Below are positions 1 to 11,900 of a stretch of DNA of 64,000 nt, one piece after another. Every line of letters starts with the position of its first letter. The first letter of the stretch is position 1. Made by a program: the position numbers and the translations under genes. Where the stretch lies: the NCBI RefSeq assembly GCF_014204865.1, contig NZ_JACHMG010000001.1, forward strand, positions 7,094,501 through 7,158,500, read 5' to 3'. The DNA comes from Amycolatopsis jiangsuensis. Lineage in GTDB: Bacteria; Actinomycetota; Actinomycetes; Mycobacteriales; Pseudonocardiaceae. The notes below the pieces were generated by a model, which had not been told where the DNA came from, did no database searches, and saw only the letters and a list, made by a program, of their open reading frames with translations.

Positions 1-1128
1 TGCGACGTCGCCGACGCCGCTTCGGTGCGCGCGCTACTCGCCAAGACAGGAGTGACCGCGGTGGTCCACGCCGCTGGTGTGCCATCCGCGGGGCGGGTCG
101 AAAGCCTGACCGAGGACGAAACCGACCGCGTCTTCGCGTCCAAAGTCGACGGTGCCTGGCACCTGCACGAGCAGACCGGCGACCTCGACGCGTTCGTGAT
201 GTTCTCTTCGGCGGCGAGTACCGCGCTGGCTGCCGGGCAGGCCGGATACGCCGCGGCGAACGCGTTCCTCGACGAGCTGGCGCGGCACCGCCGGGCACAG
301 GGCCTGCCCGCCACGTCGCTGTCCTGGGGCGCCTGGGCCGAGGACGGCGGCATGGCAGGCGAACTGGACGAAGCCGGCCTCCGCCGCCTGCGCCGGCTGG
401 GTACCCCGCCGATGGAGACTTCGGAGGCGTTGGCCCTGCTGGACGCCTGCCTCACCGCGGAGGACGCCGTCCTCGCGCCGGTGCGGCTGGACCTGTCCGC
501 GCTGCGTGCCCGGACCGATGGCTTGCCGCCGGTGCTGCGTGGTCTGGTCCGCAGCACGCCCCGGCGGAGCCCGGCCCGCGCCGGCGGGGACGTCGCGACG
601 CGGTGGGGCGCGCTGCCGGACGAAGAGCGCGCGCCCTACCTGCTCAACGTGGTGTCCGACCAGGTCGCCGCGGTGCTCGGGTTCACCTCGGCGGCCGCCG
701 TCGAACCCGAGCGGGCGTTCCAGGAAATGGGCTTCGATTCGCTGACCTCGGTCGAGCTGCGCAACCAGCTGGGCACGCGCACCGGAGTGAAGCTCACCGC
801 GACGATCGTGTTCGACCATCCGACGCCGGCTGCCCTCGCGCGGCGGCTGCACGAACTGCTCGGGGCGGGCAGCGGCCCTGCCGACCCGGTGCTCGCCGAG
901 ATCGACCGGCTGGAAGCCGTGCTCGGCGGGGCGGCGGGCGCGCTCAACGGGTCGACCGCGAAGGTCGCCGCGCGGCTCGACGCGCTGGTCCGGAAGTGGG
1001 CCGACGCGCACTCCACCGGGAACACGGCAACCACTGGGACAACGGGCACCACCGGGTCCGCCGATCTGGGCGAGGCCACCGACGACGAGCTGTTTGCCGT
1101 CCTGGACGACGAATTGGGCATCTCATGA
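1..1128 (+). CDS. Type I PKS, C-terminal fragment (KR-ACP-docking)
   Basis: This is the end of a modular polyketide synthase whose start lies before the window; the reading frame is open from base 1. The fragment opens inside the catalytic half of a ketoreductase. It shows HAAGV, the catalytic serine in FSSAAS, and the catalytic tyrosine and asparagine in GYAAANAF (Tyr codon 247-249), so the KR should be active. It lacks the LDD motif of B-type KRs and also the Trp of A-type KRs, so stereochemistry cannot be called. An acyl carrier protein follows with phosphopantetheine serine in GFDSL (codon 739-741). A Thr/Gly-rich linker leads to an acidic helical docking tail ([14 protein letters not shown]), which would pass the chain to the next protein. 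The stop overlaps the next start as ATGA, indicating translational coupling. Certain as a PKS; the upstream domains are not visible. Confidence 0.96.
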   Translation, partial: CDVADAASVRALLAKTGVTAVVHAAGVPSAGRVESLTEDETDRVFASKVDGAWHLHEQTGDLDAFVMFSSAASTALAAGQAGYAAANAFLDELARHRRAQGLPATSLSWGAWAEDGGMAGELDEAGLRRLRRLGTPPMETSEALALLDACLTAEDAVLAPVRLDLSALRARTDGLPPVLRGLVRSTPRRSPARAGGDVATRWGALPDEERAPYLLNVVSDQVAAVLGFTSAAAVEPERAFQEMGFDSLTSVELRNQLGTRTGVKLTATIVFDHPTPAALARRLHELLGAGSGPADPVLAEIDRLEAVLGGAAGALNGSTAKVAARLDALVRKWADAHSTGNTATTGTTGTTGSADLGEATDDELFAVLDDELGIS

Positions 1129-4100
1129 ACGGTCACGCCAAGGACACCGGCGACGCACCTTCCGCGGAGGCGGCAATGCGCAACGAGGACAAGCTCCGCG
1201 AGTACCTGAAGCGGGCGACAGCGGACCTCAAGCAGACCCGGCAGCGGCTGCACGAGCTGGAGGCCCGTGACACCGAACCGGTCGCGATCATCGGCATGAG
1301 CTGCCGCTACCCCGGGGGCGTGCGCACTCCGGACGACCTGTGGGACCTCGTCGACGAGGGCCGGGACGCGATCGGGGAATTCCCCGCGGACCGCGGCTGG
1401 GACGTCGAAGGCGTCTACGACCCGGTACCCGAGCGTCCGGGCAAGACCTACACCCGCCACGGCGGTTTCCTCTACGACGCCCCGGACTTCGACGCCGAGT
1501 TCTTCGGTATCAGCCCCCGTGACGCGCGTCGCGCGGACCCGCAGCAGCGGATCCTGCTGGAGGCTTCGTGGGAGGCCTTCGAGCGCGCCGGACTGGATCC
1601 GCAGTCGTTGAAGGGCAGTCCGACCGGCGTCTACGCCGGGGTGATGTACCACGACTACAGCGGTGGCAGCCCGGACGGCAGCCTGGTGTCCGGCCAGGTC
1701 TCCTACACGCTCGGGCTGGAAGGTCCGTCGGTCTCGGTGGACACGGCCTGTTCGTCGTCGCTGGTCGCGTTGCACACGGCCGCGCAGGCACTCCGCCGCG
1801 GTGACTGCACGCTCGCGCTGGCCGGTGGGGTCGCGGTGATGGGCACGCCGGAGATGTTCGTCGACTTCTGCAGCCGCCGCGGCCTGTCCGCGGACGGACG
1901 CAGCAAGTCCTTCTCCGACGACGCGGACGGCACGTCGTGGGCAGAGGGCGTGGGAGTCCTGGTGCTGGAACGGCTTTCCGACGCCCGCCGCAACGGGCAC
2001 CGCGTGCTCGCGCTCCTTCGCGGCTCGGCAGTGAACCAGGACGGGGCCAGCAACGGCTTCTCCGCACCCAACGGGCCTTCGCAGGTACGGGTGATCGAGG
2101 CGGCGCTGGCCGACGCCGGACTGTCCGTGTCCGATGTGGACGCCGTCGAGGCGCACGGTACCGGTACGGCGCTCGGCGACCCGATCGAGGCGCAGTCGCT
2201 GCTGGAGACCTACGGGACGCGCACGGCCGGGGAGCCGTTGCTGCTCGGTTCGATCAAGTCGAACCTGGGCCATCCGCAGGCCGCTGCCGGGGTGGCCGGC
2301 GTGATCAAGATGATCCAGGCGTTACGGCACGGGCGGCTGCCGCGGACTCTGCACGTCGGCACGCCGTCGAAGCATGTCGACTGGGCTTCCGGCGCCGTCG
2401 AGCTGCTCACCGAGGCGCGGGACTGGCCCGTGCTCAGGCGCCCGCGTCGTGCCGCGGTGTCGTCGTTCGGGGTCAGCGGCACGAACTCGCACGTGATCCT
2501 GGAGCAGGCGCCGGCCGAAGCCGAGCCGGAGCCGGTGACCGCGCAACCGGTGTACCCACTGGTCCTGTCGGCGAAGACACCGCCCGCACTGGCCGCCGCT
2601 GCCGGACAGCTCACGTCCTCGGTGGACGATCTCGCCGACGTCACGTACACGCTCGCCACCGGACGGGCACAACTCGATCAGCGGGCCGTGGTCCTCGCGC
2701 ACGATTCCGAGCAGGCGACGGAAGCCTTGGGCGCGTTGGCCGCCGGCCGATCGCGACCCGACGTGGTCACCGGTACCGCCGACGTCCGCGGACGCACGGT
2801 GTTCGTGTTCCCCGGCCAGGGTTCGCAGTGGACCGGGATGGCGTTGGAGCTGCTGGATCATTCGCCGGTGTTCGCCGAGCGACTGTCCGAATGCGACGCC
2901 GCGCTGCGGCGGTTCACGGACTGGTCGGTGCTTTCGGTACTGCGGAGCGAGCCGGGTACGCCACCCGAGGATCGCGTCGATGTGGTCCAGCCGATGCTGT
3001 GGGCAGTGATGGTCTCGCTCGCCGCGGTATGGCGCGCGCATGGTGTGCAGCCGGACATGGTGATCGGTCACTCTCAGGGCGAGATCGCCGCGGCGACTGT
3101 CTCCGGTGCACTGTCGCTCGAGGATGGTGCGCGGGTGGTCGCGTTGCGCAGCAAGGCGATCGGTGACGTGCTCGGCGGTCGGGGCGGCGGGATGCTCGCC
3201 GCCGGCCTCTCGGTCGCGGACCTCGAACAGCGGCTCGACGCCTGGGACGGCCGGATTTCGGTGGCCGCGGACAACGGTGCGACCTCAGCGGTGCTGTCCG
3301 GCGACGGCGACGCGCTGGACCAACTGCGCGATCAGCTGGTCGACGATGGCTTCCGTGCCAAGCGGGTGCCGGTGGACTACGCCTCGCACTCCACGCACGT
3401 GGAGCACCTGTCCGAGCGGCTGCTGGCCGATCTCGGCCCGATCACTCCGCACCGCGGCACGGTCGCGATGACGTCGACGGTCACCCTCGACGCGGTCGAC
3501 GACTCCACTGTGGACGCCGCCTACTGGTTCTCCAACCTCCGCCGGACGGTGCGGTTCGCGCCGGTCGTCGCGCAGCTGGCGGCGGCCGGGTACACCCGGT
3601 TCGTCGAGGTCAGCCCGCACCCGGTGCTGACCATGAGCATTCAGGAGACGCTGGACGAGGCCGGGCACTCCGGTGCGGTCGCCGGCACGCTGCGCCGCGA
3701 CGAAGGCGGCTTGCCCCGCTTCGCGACTTCGCTCGCCGAGTACTTCGTGCGCGGTGGCGCGGTCGACTGGGCTTCGCTGACGCCGGGCGGACGCGTGCTC
3801 GAACTGCCGACCTACCCGTTCCAGCACAAACGCTTCTGGCACGAGCCGGAGTCCGCCGTGCCGGATCCGGCGCTTCCGGTGGCCGATCAGGACTTCTGGC
3901 GGGACGTGACCGAGGGCGATGTCGACGGGCTCGCGTCCCGGCTCGGGATCCCGGCCGCGCCGCTGTCCGAAGTCGTCCCCGCGCTGGCCGCTTGGCACGG
4001 GCGCCGGACTGAGCGGTCCACTGTGGACTCGTGGCGATACCGGGTCTCCTGGGTTCCGCTCACCGGCGTGACCGGTGGGCTGACCGGAACGTGGCTGGTC

Positions 4101-5930
4101 GTCGTTCCGGCCGGGAGTGCCGAGGCGGCGGAGATCGCCGACGCGCTGGCCGTACACGGCGAGGTCGTCCGCCTCGTCGCCGCGGAGCCCGCGAACCGCG
4201 GCGCGCTGGCCGAGCTGGTGGGGCAGGCGACGGCGGTCCGGCCGTTCGACGGAGTTCTGTCACTGCTCGCGTTCGATCGGTCCGAACATCCGCTGGCGCC
4301 GGCTCTCGGCACCCCGGTCGCGGCGACGATCGCGCTGCTGCAGGCCTTGCGGGACAACGATCTGGACGCCCCGCTCTGGGTCGGCACCCGCGGTGCAGTC
4401 GCGGTGGACGCGTTCGCCGACGCCGATCCCGAGGCGGCCGCTGTCTGGGGTCTCGGCACCGTGGCCTCGCTCGACCAGCCTGGCAGCTGGGGCGGGCTGG
4501 TGGATCTCGCCGACGCGTCCGGTGCGGCTCGGCTGGCGGCGGTGCTGTCCGGAGTGGACAACGAAGATCAGGTGGCGATCCGGCAGTCGGGCGTGTTCGC
4601 GAAGCGGATGGTGCGTGCGCCGCTGGGGTCGGAGACCGTCGAGCGGTGGTCGCCACGCGGCACCGTGCTGATCACTGGCGGGACCGGGGCGGTCGGCGCG
4701 CACGTCGCCCGCTGGCTCGCTGCGCGTGGCGCGCAGCACCTCGTGCTCACCAGCCGTCGGGGCCTCGACGCGGATGGTGCCCGTGAGCTGGTCGACGAGC
4801 TTTCCGGTACCCGGGTGACGGTCGTGGCCTGCGACGTCACCGACGAGACCGCGCTGGCCGGCGTGCTCGCCGAGCACTCGCCGTCCGCGGTGGTCCACGC
4901 CGCCGGGGTGCTGGCGAAGGAACCGGAGCTCGCCCAGGTGAGCCCGGAGGAGTTCGCCGCGGCGACCCGCGCGAAGGTGACCGGAGCGGCGCTGCTGGAC
5001 CGGCTGCTCGGCGACACCGAGCTCGACGCGTTCGTGATGATGTCCTCCGGCGCCGCTGTCTGGGGCACCTCGGGTCAGCCCGCGTACGCGGCCGGCAACG
5101 CCTACCTCGACGCTCTCGCCCGTAGTCGGCGCGCGGCCGGCCGCACAGCCACCGCGGTGGCCTGGGGCTCGTGGGGTGGCGGAGGCATGGTCGACGCCGA
5201 GGCGAGCGAGGTGCTGCGCCGCATGGGGTTGGCGGAGATGGAGCCACGGCTCGCCGTGGACGCGCTCGGCCAGGCCCTCGACCAGGACGAGACACAGCTC
5301 GTGGTCGCGGACATCGACTGGGCCGCGTTCGCGCCGGTCTACCAGCTCACCCGCCCGCGGCCGCTGCTGCGTGCGCTGCCGGAGGCCACGGCCGAACCCG
5401 CCGAGACCGGACCGGCCGGCGCGGGTGACCTCGCCGGCCGGCTGGCCGCGGCGGCACCGGCCGAGCAGCGGCGGATGCTGCTGGACCTGGTGCGTGGTGA
5501 GGTCGCCGCCGTCGCCGGCTACGACGAGGGCGGTGCGGTCGAGCCGGCGCGCGCGTTCAAGGAGCTCGGCTTCGACTCGGTGACCGCGGTCGACCTGCGC
5601 AACCGGCTCGGCTCGGTGACCGGCCTGAAACTGCCCGCGACCGTGGCGTTCGACCACGTGAACCCGCAGGCGCTGGCCGAGCACCTGGGGACTCTGCTCC
5701 GCGAGGACGACGGCGAGGTCCCGGTGGAGGTCGAACTCGACCGCGTCGAGGCGGTCGCGGCGAGCCTCGACGCCGCGGAGATCGATCGCACCCGGATCGT
5801 GGCCCGGCTGCAGGCGGTGGTCGCCTCCCTGCACCAGACCCTGTCCGGCTCCCCGGGTGGTGCCGACGCGCTGGCCGGCGCGAGCACCGACGAACTGTTC
5901 GCCCTGATCGACGACGAGCTCGGCGCCTGA
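1125..5930 (+). CDS. Type I PKS, one module (KS-AT-KR-ACP), methylmalonyl-specific
   Basis: A 1601-residue, single-module polyketide synthase. The N-terminus is a coiled-coil docking helix (about 1-45). The ketosynthase (about 47-470) has active Cys209 in DTACSSS plus the EAHGTGT and NLGH histidine motifs. The acyltransferase (about 558-860) has Ser650 in GHSQGE and the YASH motif, both typical of methylmalonyl-CoA selection. The ketoreductase (about 1179-1360) has the NADPH loop GGTGAVG, no LDD motif, a Trp eight residues before catalytic Tyr1321, and Gln three before it, which fits an A1-type KR. The ACP serine is Ser1485 in GFDSV, and a docking tail ends in [10 protein letters not shown]. 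No DH or ER is present, so the unit should keep a hydroxyl and an alpha-methyl. A rare TTA leucine codon at 2322-2324 suggests dependence on the bldA tRNA. The start is the ATG overlapping the previous stop. Confidence 0.96.
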   Translation: MNGHAKDTGDAPSAEAAMRNEDKLREYLKRATADLKQTRQRLHELEARDTEPVAIIGMSCRYPGGVRTPDDLWDLVDEGRDAIGEFPADRGWDVEGVYDPVPERPGKTYTRHGGFLYDAPDFDAEFFGISPRDARRADPQQRILLEASWEAFERAGLDPQSLKGSPTGVYAGVMYHDYSGGSPDGSLVSGQVSYTLGLEGPSVSVDTACSSSLVALHTAAQALRRGDCTLALAGGVAVMGTPEMFVDFCSRRGLSADGRSKSFSDDADGTSWAEGVGVLVLERLSDARRNGHRVLALLRGSAVNQDGASNGFSAPNGPSQVRVIEAALADAGLSVSDVDAVEAHGTGTALGDPIEAQSLLETYGTRTAGEPLLLGSIKSNLGHPQAAAGVAGVIKMIQALRHGRLPRTLHVGTPSKHVDWASGAVELLTEARDWPVLRRPRRAAVSSFGVSGTNSHVILEQAPAEAEPEPVTAQPVYPLVLSAKTPPALAAAAGQLTSSVDDLADVTYTLATGRAQLDQRAVVLAHDSEQATEALGALAAGRSRPDVVTGTADVRGRTVFVFPGQGSQWTGMALELLDHSPVFAERLSECDAALRRFTDWSVLSVLRSEPGTPPEDRVDVVQPMLWAVMVSLAAVWRAHGVQPDMVIGHSQGEIAAATVSGALSLEDGARVVALRSKAIGDVLGGRGGGMLAAGLSVADLEQRLDAWDGRISVAADNGATSAVLSGDGDALDQLRDQLVDDGFRAKRVPVDYASHSTHVEHLSERLLADLGPITPHRGTVAMTSTVTLDAVDDSTVDAAYWFSNLRRTVRFAPVVAQLAAAGYTRFVEVSPHPVLTMSIQETLDEAGHSGAVAGTLRRDEGGLPRFATSLAEYFVRGGAVDWASLTPGGRVLELPTYPFQHKRFWHEPESAVPDPALPVADQDFWRDVTEGDVDGLASRLGIPAAPLSEVVPALAAWHGRRTERSTVDSWRYRVSWVPLTGVTGGLTGTWLVVVPAGSAEAAEIADALAVHGEVVRLVAAEPANRGALAELVGQATAVRPFDGVLSLLAFDRSEHPLAPALGTPVAATIALLQALRDNDLDAPLWVGTRGAVAVDAFADADPEAAAVWGLGTVASLDQPGSWGGLVDLADASGAARLAAVLSGVDNEDQVAIRQSGVFAKRMVRAPLGSETVERWSPRGTVLITGGTGAVGAHVARWLAARGAQHLVLTSRRGLDADGARELVDELSGTRVTVVACDVTDETALAGVLAEHSPSAVVHAAGVLAKEPELAQVSPEEFAAATRAKVTGAALLDRLLGDTELDAFVMMSSGAAVWGTSGQPAYAAGNAYLDALARSRRAAGRTATAVAWGSWGGGGMVDAEASEVLRRMGLAEMEPRLAVDALGQALDQDETQLVVADIDWAAFAPVYQLTRPRPLLRALPEATAEPAETGPAGAGDLAGRLAAAAPAEQRRMLLDLVRGEVAAVAGYDEGGAVEPARAFKELGFDSVTAVDLRNRLGSVTGLKLPATVAFDHVNPQALAEHLGTLLREDDGEVPVEVELDRVEAVAASLDAAEIDRTRIVARLQAVVASLHQTLSGSPGGADALAGASTDELFALIDDELGA

Positions 5931-5961
5931 CCCGCTCCTGATCCTGCGACAAGAGGTTCTC

Positions 5962-8900
5962 ATGTCTGACGAGAAGAAGATGACCGACGAGAGCAAGCTG
6001 GTCGACTACCTGAAGCGGGTGACCGCCAACCTCCAGGAGACCCGGGCGCGGCTGCGGGCGGTCGAGGCCGCGGAGTCCGAGCCGATCGCGATCGTGGCGA
6101 TGGGCTGCCGGTACCCGGGTGACGTGCGTTCGGCCGGGGACCTGTGGCGGCTGGTCGCCGGCGGTGGCGACGCGATCGGGCCGTTCCCGTCCGACCGCGG
6201 CTGGGCGCTGGACCGGCTCTTCGACGCCGATCCGGACAGTCCCGGCACGAGCTACGTCAGCGAGGGCGGCTTCGTGCACGAAGCCGGTGAGTTCGACGCG
6301 CCGTTCTTCGGCATTTCGCCGCGCGAGGCGCTGGCCATGGACCCGCAGCAGCGGATCGTGCTGGAGCTGGCCTGGGAGACCCTGGAGCGGGCCGGGATCG
6401 CCCCGCATTCGCTGGCGAAGCAGCCGGTCGGCGTCTTCGTCGGCAGCGGCGGCCAGGACTACTACGACGAGCTGCCGCCCTCGGTGCTGGCCGGCGAAGT
6501 CGAGGACTACCTCAGCACGGGCAATGCCGGCTCGGTGATCTCCGGGCGGATCGCGTACGCGCTGGGCTTGGAGGGCCCGGCCGTGACGATCGACTCGGCG
6601 TGCTCGTCCTCGCTGGTCGCGATCCACCTCGCGGTGCAGTCCCTGCGGCAGCGGGACTGCTCGCTCGCCCTGGCCGGCGGCGTGATGGTGATGTCGCGAC
6701 CGGGCCCGTTCCTGGCGTTCAGCCGCCAGCGTGGCCTGGCCTCGGACGGGCGGTGCAAGGCCTTCTCCGACAGCGCGGACGGCACCGGCTGGGCCGAAGG
6801 TGCCGGTACCGTCCTGCTGGAGCGCCTTTCCGACGCCCGGCGCAACGGTCACCCGGTGCTCGCGGTGGTGCGCGGGTCGGCGGTCAACTCCGATGGCGCG
6901 TCGAACGGTCTCACCGCGCCGAACGGTCCTTCGCAGCAACGCGTGATCCGGCAGGCGCTGGCCAACGCGCGGCTGTCGGCGTCCGAAGTGGACGCTGTGG
7001 AAGGGCACGGAACCGGGACCACGCTCGGCGACCCGATCGAAGCGCAGGCGGTGCTCGCCACCTACGGACAGGACCGGTGTGGCGGGAGCCCGCTGTGGCT
7101 GGGCTCGCTGAAATCCAACATCGGTCATGCCCAGGCCGCCGCCGGGGTCGGCGGAGTGATCAAAATGGTCGAGGCGCTGCGGCACGGCCTGCTGCCGAAG
7201 ACCCTCCACGTCACCGAACCGTCCACTGAGGTCGACTGGGACTCCGGTGCGGTCGAGCTGCTGCGTGCCGAACGTCCGTGGCCGGCGGGGGAGCGTCCCC
7301 GCCGTGCCGGAGTCTCGTCGTTCGGGGTGAGCGGCACCAACGCACACCTCATCCTCGAGGAGGCACCAGAACCCGAGGCGACCGAAGCCGTGCCACCGAG
7401 CTGGCCCGAGAACGTTCCGGTGCCGCTGCCGTTGTCCGGGCACGGCAGCGGAGCGCTGCGTGCCCAGGCCGCTCAGCTGCCTGTCGGCGCGCACTCCACA
7501 CTGGACTTGGGGTTTTCGCTCGCTACTTCACGGTCGCCGCTTTCGCACCGCGCGGTCGTCTTGACCGACGACGTCGAGCTGGCGCGCGCCGCGCTGGCCG
7601 AAGGGACGTCGGCACCCGGCCTGATCACCGGCGCACCCGTGGAAGGGCTGACCGCGTTCCTGTTCTCCGGACAGGGCGCGCAGCGAGCGGGTATGGGTGC
7701 CGAGCTGGCCGCCGCGTTCCCAGTGTTCGCCGACGCCTTGGATCAGGTGTGCGCCGAACTGGACCGCCATCTCGACCGTCCCCTGAAGACAGTCATCCTC
7801 GAAAAACCGCGTCTGATCAACCAGACCGGTTATACCCAGCCTGCGTTGTTCGCGGTCGAAGTGGCGTTGTTCCGGTTGCTGGCGTCGTGGGGAATCAAGC
7901 CGGACTATCTGCTGGGGCATTCGATCGGAGAACTGGCCGCGGCGCACGTCGCCGGGGTGTTGTCCCTTCCGGACGCTGCCGCTCTGGTCGGCGCGCGGGC
8001 CCGCTTGATGCAGGCACTGCCCTCGGGTGGGGCGATGGTCGCTCTGCAGGCGACGGAGGACGAGGTCGCGCCGCACCTCACCGACGAGGTGAGCATCGCC
8101 GCGATCAACGGCCCGGCTTCGCTGGTGCTGTCCGGCGTCCGGAGTGCGGTCGACGCGATGGTGGCGCGGTTCGCGGACCGCAAATCCAGCAAGCTGAAGG
8201 TCTCGCACGCGTTTCATTCACCGCTGATGGAGCCGATGCTGGCCGAGTTCGCGGCGGTGGCCCGCGGACTGACGTATCACCAGCCCGAGATCCCAGTGGT
8301 GTCCACAGCGGATGGCGATCTGTCCACAGCAGACTATTGGGTCGGTCAAGTCCGCGCCGCGGTGCGGTTCCACGACGGCATCCGCACTCTCGCTGGCCAT
8401 GGCGTCGCCCGTTTCGTGGAGGTCGGGCCGGACGCGGTGCTGTCCGCGCTGGTCCGGCAGGATTCCGACGCGCTGGTGGTTCCGGTGCTGCGCAAGGACC
8501 GCGCGGAACCGGACACGGCGCTGACGGCACTCGCTGAACTGTTCGTGAGTGGTCTCGTGCCGGACTGGGCCGCAGTTTTCGCCGGCCGCGGCGCACGGCG
8601 GGTCGATCTGCCGCCGTATGCCTTCCAGCGCAACCGGTACTGGCTCGACGCCCGCGCCAACCGGGACGAGGTGGCGGCCGCCGGCTTGACCTCCGCAGGG
8701 CATCCGCTGCTCGGCGCGGCTGTCGCGCTCGCCGGCACCGATGGTGTCGTGCTGACCGGCCGGCTGTCCGTGGAAACCCACCCGTGGCTGGCCGAACACC
8801 GGCTCGGCGACGTCGTGACGGTGCCGGGCACCGCGTTCCTCGAGCTGGTGGTCCGCGCCGGTGACCAGGCCGGCGCCGGCCGGATCGAGGAACTGACCCT

Positions 8901-11900
8901 GGGCAGCCCGCTCGTGCTGCCGGCCCGGGGCGGAATCCAGCTGCAGGTCACGGTGGGTGCGGCGGGGGATCGCGACGTCCGTCCGGTGTCTGTCCACTCG
9001 CGACCCGAGGAAGCGGATGCGGACTGGACTCTGCACGCCAGCGGCAGCGTCGCTCCACAGTCGCGGGCCGGTGGCGTGGGGCTGACGGAATGGCCGCCCG
9101 CCGATGCCGAACCGGTCGCGATCGACGGCCTGTACGACGACTTCGCGGACACCGGACTGACCTACGGTCCGCTGTTCCGCTCGTTGCGTGCGGTGTGGAG
9201 CCGTGGCCGCGAGGTGTTCGCCGAGGTCGAGTTGCCCGAGGACAGCGACGCCGAGCGGTTCGGCCTGCACCCGGCCGCGCTCGACGCCTGCACGCACGCC
9301 CTTCGGGTCGCCGGAGGCGGGGACGGTGGGGTCGGCCGCGTCCCGTTCTGCTGGACTGGCGTCGAACTGCACGCCACCGGTGCGTCCGCCTTGCGGGTAC
9401 GGTTCGCGCCGACCACGGAGGACGGCTTCGAGATCACCCTCGCCGACCCGTCCGGCGCTCCGGTGGCCACCGTCGCCGAGACAGTGTTCCGCGCGTTCAC
9501 GACACCGGTCGCGGCGGACCACACCGCGCCGCTGTACCGCGTCGAATGGCAGCGAGTCACCGCGCCGGCCGCCGAGGCCGACGTGTCCGGTGCCGAGATC
9601 CTCGACGTCACCGGTGAATCCGGAACCGCGGCGGAGACCCACCGCATCACCAACCACGTTCTCGCCGCACTCCAGAACTGGCTTGCCGAGGACCACCCCG
9701 AGGACGCGCGGCTGGTAGTCGTGACCCGCGGTGCGGTCCCGGCCGGTGGCGACGTCACCGACCTCGCGGCCGCGGCGGCCTGGGGTCTTGTCCGTTCGGC
9801 GCAGGAGGAGAACCCGGACGCCTTCGTGCTCGTGGATCTCGACGGCGAGGCCGGCGTCGAGGCCGTGCTGCCGAAGGTGCTGGCCTCCGGCGAGGCGCAG
9901 GTCGCGGTACGGCTCGGTGAACTGCTCGTGCCACGGCTGGTCCGGACCACCCCGGAGCTGGACCGGCCGTACTTCTGCCCGCACGGCACCGTGCTGGTGA
10001 CGGGTGCCTCCGGTGCGCTGGGCGGAAAGCTCGCGCGGCACCTGGTCACCGAGCACGACGTGCGCCGCCTGGTCCTGGTCAGCCGCCGCAGCACCCCCGA
10101 ACTGGAACAGCTGGCCGAAGACCTGCGGGCGCGTGAGGTCGACGTGCGGCTCGCGCGGTGCGACGTCGCCGACCGGGCCGCGCTCGCCGAAGTCCTCGCC
10201 GCGATTCCGGCGGAGAACCCGCTGACCGCGGTGGTGCACGCCGCGGGTGTGCTCGACGACGGTGTGGTCACCGCACTCACGCCGGAGCGGGTCGGGCGTG
10301 TGCTCGCCCCGAAGGTCGACGGCGCACTGAACCTGCACGAACTGACCCGGGACACCGCGCTGTCCGCGTTCGTGCTGTTCTCCTCGGTGTCCGGTGTGCT
10401 CGGCGCACCCGGACAGGGAAGTTACGCGGCTGCCAACGCGTTCCTCGACGCGCTCGCCTCGCACCGGGTCGCGCACGGCCTGCCCGGCCTGTCGCTCGAC
10501 TGGGGTCTTTGGGGCGAGGTCGGCGGAATGGGTGGCACGCTCACCGACGAAGAGGTGCACCGGCTGGGCTCGAGCGGGATAGTCCCACTGTCCACCGCGG
10601 AAGGACTCGAGCTGTTCGATCGCGCGCTGGCTGTTCGTCAGCCGACCGCGGTGCCGGCGAAGCTCGACCTGCCGGTCCTGCGCACGCTCGACCGGCTGCC
10701 GCGGACGCTGGACCAGCTCGTCGGCCGGACACCACGGCGGGTGGCCGCGGGTGCCGCGAGCGCCCCGGCCGATTCGTTCGCCGCCCGGCTGATCGCGTTG
10801 CCCGAGGAGGACCGCCAGGACGCGGTGCTGGATCTGGTGCGTGGCCACGCCGCCACCGTCCTGGGCTACAGCGGTGCGCACGAGATCGAGCCGAGCGCCC
10901 AGTTCCAGTCGCTCGGGTTCGATTCGCTGACCGCCATCGAGCTGCGCAACGGCCTGACCGCGGCCACCGGGCAGCGGCTGCCCGCGACGCTGATCTTCGA
11001 CCACCCCACCCCGTCCGCGCTGGCCGCGCACCTGCTCGGCGAGCTGGCCGGGACCGCCACCGAGACGGTCACCGTGACCGCGGCGGCCTCCGACGAGCCG
11101 ATCGCGATCGTCGGCATGGCCTGCCGGCTGCCCGGTGGCGTCACCTCGCCCGAACACCTGTGGGAGCTGGTCGCCGAGGGACGTGACGGCATCGGGGACT
11201 TCCCGGCCGACCGCGGCTGGGACCTCGACGGTCTGCTCGACCCGGCCGGCCGCCGCCCCGGCACGACCTACGTCGCGCGAGGCGGGTTCGTCTACGACGC
11301 GGGTGACTTCGATCCGGCGTTCTTCGGGGTTTCGCCGAAGGAAGCGCCGATGATCGACCCGCAGCAGCGGCTGCTGCTCGAGGCCTCCTGGGAGGCGCTG
11401 GAACGGGCGGGGATCGACCCGGTCTCGCTCAAGGGCAGTCCAACCGGGGTCTACGCGGGGGTGCAGTACCACGACTACGTCGGCGCGAACAGCGCCGGAT
11501 CGATCGTCACCGGCCGCGTCGCCTACACCCTCGGGCTGGAAGGTCCCGCTGTCAGCGTGGACACCGCGTGCTCGTCTTCGCTGGTCGCCATGCACATGGC
11601 GGCGCAGGCGCTGCGGGGCGGGGACTGCTCGCTCGCGCTCGCCGGCGGTGTCACGGTGATGGCGACACCGGAGACGTTCGTCGAGTTCAGCCGTCAGCAG
11701 GGGCTGGCCGCGGACGGTCGGTGCAAGGTCTTCTCCGACGACGCCGACGGCACCACGTGGTCCGAAGGCGTCGGGATTCTCGTGCTGGAACGGCTTTCCG
11801 ACGCGCGCAGCAACGGTCACCCGGTGCTCGCCGTGCTGAAGGGCAGCGCGGTCAACTCCGACGGCACGTCCAACGGCCTCACCGCGCCGAACGGTCCCGC

